This document shows, piece by piece, positions 1 to 12,452 of a stretch of DNA of 64,000 nucleotides. Each line of letters opens with the position of its first letter. The stretch's first letter is position 1. The notes beneath the pieces were generated by a model. The model had not been told where the DNA came from. It was given only the letters and a program-made list of their open reading frames with translations, and searched no databases. Source of the DNA: Cyclospora cayetanensis (Eukaryota > Apicomplexa > Conoidasida > Eucoccidiorida > Eimeriidae); contig NW_020312258.1 of NCBI RefSeq assembly GCF_002999335.1, positions 186,001 to 250,000 on the forward strand, written 5' to 3'. The position numbers were made by a program, and so were the translations under genes.

Positions 1-3000
1 CTCCAGCTTATTTTGGGACGAAGTGTACAAGGAAACGGCACTTTTGGATCCTTCTTCAGTACTTTCTGTTACGGAGCTCTCCATGATGGTCTTCGGGTTT
101 CTCAAGGCGTACATCCACGAGGTATCGACAGATCCCCCGCTGTCGGAGCAGGCTCTCCACGAGGCACACAAGCCAGCTGCCCAAGCGGAGGAGGCGCCTG
201 CACCGGTAACGCGGCTGACCGCAAGCGGCGCTAGCAGCTTAGCGTCGGAGAGCGACTATGCAGCAGAGAAAGCCCCAACGGCGAGCTCTAGCGAAAGAGT
301 TGTTGACCGGTGTGCGGAGGCCTCCAAGCAGCAGCCGCAGGCATGCTTGGCTGCAGGGGAGAGCTGCCCCACTAAGACCGGCGTGCACAGGCAGGGTAAC
401 AACAGCAACACTTTGTCATCGCCAGGAGAGGGGCAACTGAGCAAGGAAGCGGATGAGCTTGCAGGGCCACTCGCGACGCCCCAGAGGATTGCTGGCGATT
501 CTCGCGAAGCCTTTTCCCAGAGAGCACCAGCCATTAGCGAGGAGGAGCACCAGCAAGATGCTGTGGAGGCCCTTAGTGACGCCGATACGCTGTCGAAACC
601 GTCTCAAATGGATATTGCGGCTTTCCTCAAGAGCATTCACACCGATTCAGAAGACCCCAGTCAGCGCAACACATATAAATACCTACATATACACACATAC
701 ATATACATGCATAGATACATACATATACATGCATGCATACATATGCATACATACATTCATACAGATACAGACAAATATATATATGTACACACCGCCTACA
801 AGACTTTCTTTGGTGTGGACTGCAAAGCCTTTCACCACCCGCACGTAGGCGCATCCGGCAAATGGGAAGAGCCCTCTGGCCATTTCAAGAGTTTTATGAG
901 GAGCACGCGAAAGGTCTCTGCTGCTTCTGGCTGTCCTTGTGTAGTTTCGCAGTTGCAGCACTTATTGCTGATTGCTGGACAACTGGTGGAGGGGGGAACT
1001 TTGTCCAGGAAGGATGTGCAGCGCTTGCGCTACGCGAACGCAGCTGCTGTGGACTGTCTGGACCGCTTATGTGTGGATCGAGACAAGCGCAATGACGTAA
1101 GCTTTTTCTGCGCGCCATGAGATCAGGAAGGCGAAAGGAAGACACCCGCAAAAGCCCCTCTCATATGACAGCAAACCCAGTTCTCCCCCCGCCTTTCAAC
1201 CCCTCTATAAGCCCGTTGAGGTGCACCTGCAGTAGCCACTTTGGGGGCCACTGTGGCGCCTCAAGCGTTTGCGCAGGAGGTCTTTTGCAGGACAGAAAGG
1301 CGGTTTGCTGCTGGTTGGACTGCAAACCGTGCGTTGCCTTTTGCATGTTCTCTTCTGGTCTCAGGAGATACACGAGGCAGCCTTGGCGCTTCGGCGCACG
1401 CGGACAGAAAAGCAGCAGCTCGTGAAGCGGTTGAGCGACCTCGAGCAGCAGCACAGTCAGCTTCAGCTGCAGCAGGATTACCAGCTACACGAGAGAGGAC
1501 AGATTGAGCAGCTGCGAAGTGAGCTGTCTTCGGAGCGCGCCGAGAAGGAACGTCTTTTGCGTCTGCTGCGTGGTAAGCGGCTCACACAATGGTCTTTACC
1601 TGCCCAACGGAGCTCGCGGCCTTGCACCTTCATTACCTTTGCACGAAAGAAGCAAGCGGGCAGGAAGGGGGAGAGGAAATGTTCGTGTCTGTCATCCTGA
1701 AGTGTGACCAGCAACCGCTTTTACAAGCCGCTCTGTGTGTTGCGAGCAGATAAAGAGGAAGACGTACAACGCATTATGCGGGAGAAAGACGCCATTTCCG
1801 CGAAGATCTCTGCACAAGTGAGGAGAGAGGCGCTAGCTTCATTGCGCGCATGCTGATTCTGGGCAAGGGGGGAGCTAACGCGGACACCGAACACGCTTCC
1901 ACATATGCTCGCACACATACATTTTCCACATATGCTCGCACACATACATTTTCCACGTACTCATGGAGATATATCCATACACACGCACTAGCGCAAGAAC
2001 TGAGGAGCCGTCTTTTCTGCGCAGCCGCCGGAAACACATACACTCCAGAAGCGCTTGTGCGTGCTGCTGTGTAACTCGTTCTGTTATGGGATTTAGGACG
2101 CAGAGTACACCTGTCATTTGGAGGCTGTCAATAAGCAGCAAGAGGCCTTGGCGGAGGAATACCGCGAAAATGTTGAATCTCTAACACGTGAGCTAGAAGC
2201 ATCTGTCCCTTCGCTGCTTCTTCACAGGAAGCCAGCCAAACGCCCATGTAGCCTCTCTACCGTGACACACAACGCTCATCGCGTGTAGCGATCGCAGCGT
2301 CTTCTTCTCTGGATCCACTTCAGGGCTTGCGATGCGCGTTCTATTTTAGTTTAGGTGCGCTATGGTGTTGCGGGGCTCTTGTTTTCGGGCAGGAGAGAAG
2401 GCGGAGTTGGAAGACAAGCTGCGTCTGGCAGAGGATGCGGCTGCAGCAGCGGATGCCGCGCGCCAGAAGTTCCAGGGAGATGCCCACACAAGTGCTGCGG
2501 CCCTCAGGCAAAGAATCAAAGAGCTTGAGGATGATAAGCAACGGCAGGAGACGGAGGCGGAGGAGAACGATGCCCTGATACTGCAGCTTCAGGGTCGGCT
2601 GGAGGAGAAGGTCCAGCAGGTGGGTGCGTGTGTTTTTTAGCGCGGCGGGGTGAAAGATGGTTGATGCATGCGCCTCGAGTTCTTTTGTCTTTTCTGTCAT
2701 CTTCGATGGCAGATGTGAGTGTTTCTTGCCGGCATGGGGGGCCTCTTACCCCTCACCCGCCCCCCCTTTTTTGTTGTTGGTAGGTGCACCAGTCATTTCT
2801 TCCCACGACAAATGTTTGCGGCTTGGGTTCGACTGGGATGTGGCGTATTTTAGGTGACCATCCTGGAGGTGAGGACCAAGCAGCAGCAGCGCTTGCTGCA
2901 GCAGGTTCGCGGCGTCCGCAACTCGCTGATGCACGTTCTTCAGGAAACAAAAGAGTCGGAGGCGGAAGGCAGCAGCCCGGTTGATCGCGTCGGGCTGCCG

Positions 3001-6000
3001 CAGCCGAGTGCAGAGGCTGCGAAGCTCAAGACGGGTCTGAAGGCTGCTTTGGCTCACATCAAGGAGCTGGAGGCCTTCAACGATGAATTGTCAGTCTCGC
3101 ATATGGGCGTGCACAGACTTGGCAGCTCATGGGGGCGCGTCTGTCTCTCTGCTCAGCGCCTCACCAGCAGCAGGCAGGCCCTTAAGGCTGGAGGGCGGCC
3201 TTCTGAGCATCGCTTGCTTGCCTGCCGCGCTGTCCTACACGGCTGATTCAAGAGCTTGCGGGAATCCTCGGGGAGGTGGATAAATATGTGTGTGCCTCTC
3301 CCTGTGTCTGTACGCGCGTGTAGGCGGATGGAGCAACGCCGTGGATTACACCCGCGATACGAGCTGGCTGCAGCTTTGGGGGAATCTTCAGCGCCTTATG
3401 CTCAGAGGCGGCAGCTTGTCCAGCAATCACACGCGCCCCTGCGTGCCTTGCCTACTTTGGGCGCTGAATTGGAGTTGTTGGGGCTGACCACCGCTGCCTC
3501 GGCAGGTGTACCTCCTCTTGAGGACGCCTTGACTTCCGGCACGGAGAAAGCGCCAAACCCCACAGGCGAAGACCGAGCTTCTGAGAAGCCCGAAGCGATC
3601 CATGCCCTTGACAAGCTAGACGAAGCGCTCGCAGAGCCGCGGCAAGCAGAGCACACGGCCGATTCGCACGGCGAATTTCTCACAGTAGAGCGCAGCCAAA
3701 CAGGCAGCGAGCGAAGTCTCTCAAAGCCGCTAACAGGGGAGAGGCCGCCCAGAGATCAGGAGACGCCGCAGAGCGAATTGACCACGCACGCTGTGGCTAG
3801 AGACCTTTCTGCCGGACCGCGTTGGAGCGACGAGGGCGTGCGGGCAGTCTCTGTAAGCGGCCGGTGCTTGCATGTTCTTTTGAAGGGCAAGACACGAGAG
3901 AATCTGTGTTGAGGGACTTTTTTGGGGCAAGGCAACTCCGAGCAGCCCTTCATGCGGCTACTTAAGGCCGAGTCAATGGGGAAATCGGCATTCTGTTGCA
4001 CCCTTCAAGTCAGTATTCACAGACCTCCATCACCCTCTGTACGTTGTACAGCGATGTGCGTCTTTTTTTGCGGTTTCGTGCGCAGGGCCACGTGCCGTCT
4101 TGTACATCTTTGCGTTCCGAGCCATCGACCACAGACGCCGTGTCGAAGGAACCCACGTCTTCTGCCAGTCTTCCCGAAGCAGAAGATATCTTTGGTAAAA
4201 CTATAAGCATCTGCCGCTTTATTGAGGCTCATCTTTGCGTATATATGTGTGTATGTATGTATGTACGTATGTATGTGTGCATGAATATGTGTATCTATAA
4301 ATGTATATATCTTTCATGAATACGTGGTTTCGGGGAATAGGCGTGGTGGGTGCATGGTTTCCTGCCGGTGTGTTGGCTCAGATCCTCTGGATTTGTTGCA
4401 GTCGGAAGACGCGGGAGCAGGGGAAGTCGCACATGTGTAAGCCGGGCGTTTATGTTCACGGCCCCTTTCTTACTTTCTCAGAAGCACCCTTCCTCCCCCC
4501 CTCCCCCCCGCTCAGTCGGCAACGCGCTTCGCGTGCTGCAATTGCTGGTGGCGTTTACTGAGCGCTGTTCGATTCTCCAGAGTCTCCTGGAGCGCCTTGC
4601 ACGCAAGACACGCAGCTTTCAAAATGAATGTATTGCATTCTGTTGTTTTTGCTGCATGCGTGCTTCTCAGAAGGATCGTGCGGGAGCGTCTCGCGGGGTC
4701 TCCGGGCGCGGCTGACAGCCGGCGAGACGCTGTGGCCAACTCTTCCGGAGCTTCCAGTGCGACGCGTGGCAGACTGACCAAGCTGCGACGGTCCTCAGGC
4801 GTCTCTGCAGGAAGGCCGAGGAACGCGGACGCCACGCAGCCACCGGCAGGCGTAGAGGCTTCCCCACCCATGACGCCTATTGGGAAAGCGAGCAGTTTGA
4901 CTGGTCTTGACGTCGCGCTGGGAGGGAGGCGATGCCTGTCCCGGGCGACAAGCGGCAGCAGCGCGTGCGAACCAAAGCCCTCTAGCGGTACGCCGTTGGT
5001 GGCTTGCACTTCGCCCAGGCTGGAGACAACGGCGCGTTCAGCGCTCATCAGGGACGCGTCACCTGGTAGGCCTCCGCTAGACGATTCGCTGGGGTCTGCC
5101 CGTTCGGATGGCTCGTTCCTCGGCCTCCATCCTGCAGGAGATGCGCCAGTACATCACTCTGGGCGCTCTGGTCACGGACGCGTGCGCAGCGCCAGAGCGG
5201 GCCACAAAGGGAGCGAAGTACTGAACCGGCGAGGGGCTGTTGACTCGACAGCACTCAGCAGCGTTTTCAACATGTTCGGCGCATGCGGTGCCCTCCCCGG
5301 GAACGCCATGGAGCGCAAGGCGCACTCAAAGGACGCGGCTGACGCAGGCACCGGCCGAAAGGCGCTCCTTGCGGAAGAGAAACGGAAGCACCCTATGCGA
5401 GCCCTTGCCGCGGTAGCCGCAAGCATGTCCTCCAAGGATGCGGGCAGCTTCCGCTATTTGCAGCGCAGCAGCCAAAGCAGCGAGGAGCTGCCGGACGAGG
5501 CAGCGGCTGCCTCTTCAGCGCGTGCGCAGTTCAGTCCTCCAGCAGGAGCAGCAGGACCGGCGACATCTGCAAGCGAAACGACTCCCAGGGAGGGCCTTTT
5601 AAGAGCTCGGAGGACTGTGTCTATGGGACGCGTGGAGATCCCGTCTCGCGAAGCACCGCATCCTGATGAGACTTCTGCTTCTTGTTCCTCAGAGAGAGGA
5701 GGCGCTGCGTTGCTTTCCCGCGTCCAGCTAGCTAGGGCGACAGACGCTTCCAGCGCTGAGGGTTTCCAAGGGAAGCTTGGAGGGTCCGCAGTCACCTGCG
5801 GCTCGGGTGCGTCTCTGCGTTTGGCGTCAGAGGTGGAAAGCAGCGGTGGAGCAGCATCTCCCCGTCGGAGGAAGCCTGAGGACTCGAAGCCTACAGCGCT
5901 CGGGACAGCGGAGGCGTGCCGCAGAGGGGATGAGGCAAGCGTTAAGCGCAGCCCGCGAAGCCGCAGCAGCAGTGCGGAATCGCCATTTCGGATGGGGTCT

Positions 6001-8946
6001 TCCTCCAGTAGGGCGTTGGGAGGTTGCCAGCCCCTTACGCCTAATCCTTGCGAGCAGAGCAAAGAAGGTGCAAGAACGCAGAATGTTAGCCACGGGTGTT
6101 GTGATGGACAGGGGTCTTCTTCCAAGACTGCTCAGTGTGGGGGGCGCAGCAGCAGCACCCCGCGGTCTCCGTTGATTGCGCAGCTGTCGATAACGGACGC
6201 AGACGCGGGAAAGGCGGAAGCCTCTGCGGAAGAAGGTCCAGAAAACGCGCTAGCGAAGAGAGGGACAACTGCAGACAGCAGAAGTCAAGAGGAGTCGGGG
6301 GATGATCCGGGCACTCCCAGCAGCCAGAGGCTCTCAGAAAGTGAGCGCGCAGTCTCCATGCCGCACTTGCAAGTCGGCTGCAATGGCCTGCATCAGGAGC
6401 GACAGGACGAGCAGACAGCCTCCGCGGCAGCCTTGCTGGCTGCCGCTGCAGGCGTTGTCGATGCCTCTCTCCAGCAGCAGCAACTCATGATACAGCGGCA
6501 GCAGGCCCACCATGAAGACCTCCAGAGGGCGCAGCAGCAGCGAATCGATATGCTGCAGGAGCAGCTGGAACGGCTACAAAGAACCAAAGAAGAGCAGCGC
6601 GAGTCCGGAGCGCAACAGCAGAAGAAGATGATTGAAACTCTGCAGGCGAAACTGGAAGAGCTACAGCGGCGGCAGGAGCAGCGGGAGCACGACTTCCACG
6701 AATCTCAACGCAAGCTTCTTCAGCAGGAACTTGAAATTCAGCTGAAGCAGCGGTTCGAAGAGTTGAAGAGTTCTCCTCGCAGGCTAAGCTTGGAGTCTGC
6801 AGGGGTGAGTTCCTCAAGTTTGGTGGCCTTTCCTGCTCATTCCCCTCTAGAAGGGAGCGCGACGGCTCTGCGGAACGCGCTGGATGGCAGTCTGGACTGC
6901 ACCCAGGTTGCGTTTGAGTCTGGAAGGTCGAGGAGCACTTTTGCTGAGGAGCCTCTCCAACAGGCAGGATCCCTGCAGGACAGCGAAAGCAGCCGCCTTT
7001 TCGGGTGCTCGCTTGCGTGCAGCAGACTCCCAGCATTGCCAGGGGGTGGTGCTGGTGAAGGCAGGGTCCTCGACTCGCAGTTAGCGGCCGGCGGAAAGAC
7101 TGACAAAGCACGGGGTGCTCTGGAGGCTGACGCCTGGATGCACAAACACGTGGAGGCGCGCGGAGGCGCAGGGCTACCAGAAGAGCATACGAGTGGTCAG
7201 CAAGAGTTGCGCTGCTCACACACGAGGAACTGCCCGGGAAAAGGGCTGAGAGCGCCAGGTGACGAGGAATGCGTCACTCTGGATGCATCACGATGCGGGA
7301 GTCACTGTTTCAACTTGTCTTTCCCCAGCTGCTCGGGTGAAGAGGTGTCGACAACCACCAGCAGTACCATTATCAGCCAGTCGCCGACGCCTGCCGGGTG
7401 CGCTGTTAGGCCAGCACAGCGTACTTGGCACTGGGGTTCGGACGGCGGGTTCCCCCCCATCGACCAGCAAATGTTCGTGCTGAGGGGTGACCGCTGGGGG
7501 GCGGCCGCACAAAAGACAGCAGCCTCGAGCACAGAGACGGCACCGCGGCAATACAGCGCCTCTCGGCTGCCTCATCTGCCGTCAGCGCGTCATGTTGGTG
7601 CACATCAGCACTTGGCTATGCCTTCTGGTCACGCAGATCCTGTGCTTTCTGCGAGCACAAACCAGCGCATCAATAGCTCTGCAGGCTCTTTGTGGAGCCC
7701 TAAAGCCTCCAAGGAGCAGGTACCAGGGTCAAGAGACCTGCACGCTTGCTGCGGTGCCGCGCCGAGCGCTGCTCGTCCACATGCGGCGGCGGAGGGGCTG
7801 CTCTCTGGCTGCGTTGGCGTGAAGGGGCTTTCCAGATCTTCAGTTTTTTCAGAACTTCCCCGGGTAGAGGATGCCCCTGCCCTATCTCTGCCGAGTCCGT
7901 CGAAGGGGCACCGCCAATTTCAAGAGACTTGGGGGGAAATGAGCTGGGGACCGTCGCCGTCTGCTTGCCATCCCGTCTCGCGGGCTGAGAAGGTCACGGC
8001 CTTGCGGCAGACGCCCATAGACAGCGACCGGGGTCTGGGAGGCGGCAGCCACACCAGCGAGCAAGGGCCCACGCGTTCTCCATTAACTCCGCTGCCTGAA
8101 GGCGTAATGCCCTCTCGAGACGCTCAGCTGCGCGCGCCTCTACCGTCGGCGCGGTCGCTCGCATCCACGACTTCTCACGCTACAACGGCCACCCAAAGGT
8201 GGCCTTGGGAGCGTGGAAACACGCTCACGCTAGAACAAACGAAGCGGAGGGACAAAGGAGGTGCGGTGCCCCCATCGGCGGACTTCCTCGGGGTCACCTC
8301 CACCTCGGCGCGCGGCACAACCACTCACCGACACACGGTATCGCTGAACGCCCTGGCCACGGGGGCAAGGCGTTATTATGGCGTGCAAGGCAGAGACACG
8401 GAGACTCCTGATGACGCCTCATTTCCAGACCGCCGGAGGAGCGAGGTAGGGGTCAGAAACACGCACTCCTCAGCCACAATCGCAGGATACGACTGTGCTC
8501 TGTACGGCCCTCGGCGGACCGTTACCCCGCTCATGAACAAGCTGTCTTTTCCGAATGCACCTGACGTCGAATCCGTACGACAACGCAAAAGTCTGGCTGC
8601 CTGTTCAACTGGACTTAACGGTGCTGCCCGCGGTTCCAGAGAATCGCTTTGCGGAAAAGCGCTTGACTGCAGCGAATCTGAAACTCCCTACTACCGCCGT
8701 TCCACGACGAGCGGTACGCTGCCTGATGTTGACGTGCTGCACTCCGCGTCGCATCACCCCCGTCAAAAGACGCGTCACGCACCCGCCAAAAAAGGCAAGT
8801 GTGACAGGAAAACACAGCGTGAAAACGGCAAGACCCCCGAGAAAACCACCGCTGACGAGCGATCCAGCAGCGCCTCCCAGCTGTCCCTTGATTGGAGCAG
8901 TTTCAATAACAGTCTCATGACCCAGGTGCAAAAGTGGATTAGCTAG
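1..8946 (+). CDS. Large multi-exon coiled-coil protein, 5' end outside the window
   Basis: I do not recognise this protein. The frame is already open at the left edge (base 2). Exons that chain in phase are 953-1096, 1365-1572, 1750-1817, 2106-2187, 2393-2619, 2854-3089, 3324-3852 and 4086-4194, then one starting near 4515 and a very long last exon ending at TAG 8944-8946. The exons between 953 and 3089 are charged heptad-like helices with many Glu, Lys, Gln and Arg, typical of a rod coiled coil. The last exon encodes about 1,400 Ser/Ala/Gly/Arg-rich residues of low complexity, interrupted at 6410-6800 by a second Gln-rich coiled coil with several LQ..QERL-type heptads. The junction into the last exon (4630-4811) and the donor near 656 are unresolved. 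A scaffold of the cytoskeleton or basal complex would fit, but that is a guess. Splitting into two genes at about 4515 cannot be excluded. Confidence 0.6.
662..790. repeat. ACATAC-type microsatellite in an intron
   Basis: Imperfect ACATAC/ATGCAT tandem repeat lying just downstream of the first visible exon of the coiled-coil gene. It ends the open coding character and has no protein-like composition, so I treat it as intronic. Confidence 0.75.
1898..1951. repeat. 27-bp direct repeat, two copies
   Basis: Two adjacent near-identical copies of a 27-bp unit (1898-1924 and 1925-1951) starting TTCCACATATGC, in the intron between exons 1750-1817 and 2106-2187 of the coiled-coil gene. Confidence 0.8.
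4228..4312. repeat. GTAT-type microsatellite in an intron
   Basis: Imperfect (GTAT)n tract following the donor at 4195 of the coiled-coil gene. The plus strand, which is the sense strand here, is UG-rich. Confidence 0.7.
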
Positions 8947-9622
8947 CCAGCTAGCTAACTAGCTGCCCGGACCCACCGCTTGAGCTGCATTCCTGTGGAG
9001 CCCCTTGTGGCACAATGCATATCCGGTGTCCACATGAATTCGCAGCCGCAGTTTCTTCTCGAGCTAACCTCTTGCGGTGGTGCCGCTACTGTAACTGCGC
9101 AATGTACTAATGTTGTGACTTAGTTTATCACTTTGCTTGGCAACCAACCTTACGCCGTTTTCAGGTTAGCAGCTCGATGAATGGCCACACAGTATACAAA
9201 AGTCATGGCAAGCGTGTTAGGCGTCTGCTGTTCGTTGATCACCTAGTACGCGGTCCCGCGTAGAGTAAGGCTTCCTCGGCACAGTGCCGCCACTCTGCAG
9301 TTGACAGGCTATCCGCAAGACCTGGCATATTTTCTAGCACAGTTTTTGCTGACAGTGTTGGTGTGTGCTTGCACGCACCAACACGCCAGAGTTAGCATCG
9401 TTTACGTTGCTAGCCAGTGCGAATTTCCCCCATTTCCAACGAGATTCGCGTAAGCCCTCAAAGTTTCGCGCTAGCGTCAACCAGAAGCAATAGTTGGATA
9501 TATCACCTCTTCATTGGTTGGGCCTGGAACGCGCTTCCAACAAAGAGACTGCTCTAAGCATTTTGCGTAGTACAGTTCAAGTGGCTAGCAAAGCCAAGAG
9601 TAAAATTTTCAACAAAGTAAGT
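8947..9622. other. Convergent intergenic spacer
   Basis: This lies between the stop of the plus-strand coiled-coil gene and the stop of the minus-strand MNS1-like gene, so it should hold both 3' UTRs. It opens with short tandem CTAGC/AGCTAG motifs (8940-8964). I see no further ORF or RNA. Confidence 0.6.
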
Positions 9623-12452
9623 TTACATTTCAGGGGAGTCCCCAACGCTCAGTGGTCGTATCGTTCTGGGGAGTGTGGTCAGTTTATCTAGGGGAATGCT
9701 TGCAGGATGTTGGTGTTTTGCGTCTCTAACTATATTTTGTTCTCGTTTGCCTTGCAGAGTATTCTTTGGCAAGAAATCGGCGAGCTCTGCGTGCTCGCGT
9801 AGCAGTCTCTCCCTCTCTTGCTGAATGATCATTCGTTTCTCATTTTCCAGTTCGGCACTTTTGCGGTGCTCTTCCAATTCCCTCTCACGCTCCTTCGCCA
9901 TTTGACGTCGACGCTCTTGGATTATGGCTTCCACCTGGTGCACACCCGATTTTTGCACCATACGGAGCATTCAGTGGAATACTAGGTTCAAGCTCTCTTG
10001 CAGAGCGCTGACAACAGATTTTTTCATGGAGTGACCTACGAGTGAATTCCGTGTATCTACGTAGGACTTCAGGAATGCATATGAATGGCTGTACCTTGTG
10101 CACTGTGGTGATGAATTCATTAACTTGGATTGACCAAGTTGTTCTCATCGCAGTTTTAGTGGCTACATTTAAGTTATCCGACTAGGCGCCACTCAACGTT
10201 AAGTATGGAGACGTCAGTACCTGCTTGTTGTGCTCCAAAATAGCGAGCTTGCGCCTCTGCTGGGTCATCTGCTCAAGCGCGACTTCTCTAGCAAACTTCG
10301 CAAGAAGCTCTTGCCGGAATTTCCCTTCTACAGCCAGTTGAACTTGGCGTTGTCTTTCCTTCTCCTCCATCTGTTCCTTAAATGCAGCTAACAGTAGTGC
10401 CTTCTCTTCTTGTCTGTTCGCAGAGACCTCGACGCCCCACATTCACGCACGGAGCAGTGTAGCCAGGCTACCCACTGCGTCGGATTCGCTCTTCATTGTT
10501 GCCGAAAGTGCAATTCCGGGTCTATGCTTTTATTCTACGACTTACTTCGTACACGTCAATATGCGAATGAATACGTATAGACTTTCTACAGCCGCCAAAA
10601 GTCTACCTGCTTACCGTTTTTGCTTCTGGGCTTCTTCCTTCTGCCGTTCCTGCTCATCGCGCTCGTATGTGTACAACTCTGCTACAAGCTGAGCATAGTC
10701 TGTCTCTTCTTTCTGTTTTTGCAACTGGCTCTGTAGTAGTTCATTCAAAACTCTTGCCTTCTCTCTCCGCACTAGTTCCTTCTCCCGGGCCAGGTCTTCC
10801 GTGCGTTTACGTTGCATTTCAAGGTATTCCTGGGCACATACGGAATAGTGGTATACACGCAAGTGGATGTATGGACAAGTTTTTACTTTGCACACATGGA
10901 GCCTAGAAATCACCCCCAAGAGTACTAGGTTACTTTCCTGCTGAAAGGCTTCTAGCCTTACCCTGATTTCGCTTTCTTCTCTAAGCTTCTCTTCACGAAG
11001 CCGCTGCTTTTGCCTCTCCCTCTCTTTTGTCACTTCTTGAACTAAAATCGCGTGCATCTGTCGGCGTTCTGCCAACTGCCGTCTCTCATCCTCCATTTCC
11101 TCTAAAAGCTTTGCAACAACTGCTCCAACCTTGAAGTTCGCGATCAAACACAATTGATAAGTTAGCAATCAAGGCGCTGCTTCTTCAATGTCCAAAGGGT
11201 GTCTCTTGAACCAGATTTTCTCTCGAAAACAGGCACATTAGTGGTGGGTCAATCCCGTAGTCCCATATTAATATATTTTGGACATACTTGTTCCTGTTCA
11301 CTAGCGTATTTCTTTGCAGTTTCTTCTTGTTTCATACGTCGCCTTGCAGTGATCTGATCAGCCAAGTCTTCCCCAACACGACGCATCTGTAAGTTGCGTT
11401 CAAGCTCCCTGCGCCTGGCTTTTTCACACTCAGCCAGCCGCTCCTCTTCCATAGCCAAGTTCAGCCGTGCATCCACCATGGCAGCATCGACTCTGCACCG
11501 CAAACCCCGTCAAGCGTCATGCTGGAGTAGGACACGAAGGTTCTTCCGCCATTTTGCAGACGATTCGACTTTCCGTTAGTGTGAAGTTTTCAGTGCTTTC
11601 GATTTTCAAGTAATACCCGTTCTGTTCGGTGTCATTTAGGCATCAGTGTACTCAGCTAAAGTTTAGTACCATGCTCCTCAATTCGCTAAATAAATGTACT
11701 TAAGAGAGCTGAGCCTTCTCTCCAGTGTCTCAAGATCAGGAGGCTGTCAGTGTAACTGCGACTACTTCAGTTTTGCGATGAACAGAGCGTAAGCTCTGGC
11801 AAGCAGACATGTATTCTTCACATCTGACAACTCTGGTGACTGGTTATGCCACTGTATACTTATGCTTACAAATTTAGCTGAATGTGGTGACAGGCCACAG
11901 ACTTAAATAAAGAGACCAGACTGTGTGAGACCTCCGAGAATGGTATGTCCTTCTGCCAGGACTGGCTCAATAAAAAAAATAGATGCAATGTGTCTTTCCG
12001 TAAACTCGTATATTTGCTTACTCCCTAACTTGTCGTTCAAGTAGCTGAGCAGCTCTTTCGCGGTTTACCTTCGCTGTTGCCAGTTGTTCCTTGAGTTTGC
12101 GGATCTCCTCGCTCTCCATACAAACTTTCTGCCTTTGCAGATCGATATTTGTCAGTTTTTGATGTTGCTCTCCCAATCTACTGGTGACGCGATGCTGCAA
12201 CTCCGCCCCTTTAATCTTTTGTTGTGCTTCTTTTTCTTGAACAGTGGACGCCAATTCTGTTGCGAAGTCTTCAAAATCAGCGATTGCTGCCTTGCGTCGC
12301 CTTAGTGCCTCTACCCTTGCATCACTGCGGTAGGCATTGATCATCTGAATGTGCGTAGCTACGCCTTGCGTCAGCTCTGCGTTGCGCTTTTCGTCGCGAC
12401 GATTGCGCTCAATAAGTCGCTCGACGGCTGGGCGATTCGACGCCTTCCCCAT
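9623..12452 (-). CDS. MNS1: MNS1/CFAP127-like axonemal protein (trichohyalin-plectin homology type)
   Basis: Six exons join in phase: 12452-12022, 11492-11288, 11129-10962, 10829-10615, 10413-10221 and 9934-9623. They total 1,524 nt, 507 aa, close to the roughly 495 aa of animal MNS1. Nearly the whole protein is Arg/Glu/Lys/Gln-rich coiled coil. Family landmarks are an early NRERAAQLLER motif (MNS1 has NKERAAQI), the continuous charged rod, and a terminal LLREHAELADFLPK matching the LLKEHA...LPKG end of MNS1. MNS1 is a microtubule inner protein of ciliary and flagellar doublets. In a coccidian the only flagella are on microgametes, so male-gamete expression is inferred. The start is the ATG at 12452 (MGKASNRP); no in-frame ATG was seen between it and the upstream non-ATG opening. 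CFAP45- or CFAP53-type relatives are the main alternatives. Confidence 0.8.

Noticed and set aside
4402..4434. 33-bp micro-exon of the coiled-coil gene
   Set aside because: Splice sites fit, but skipping it also keeps the frame and gives a better helical sequence.
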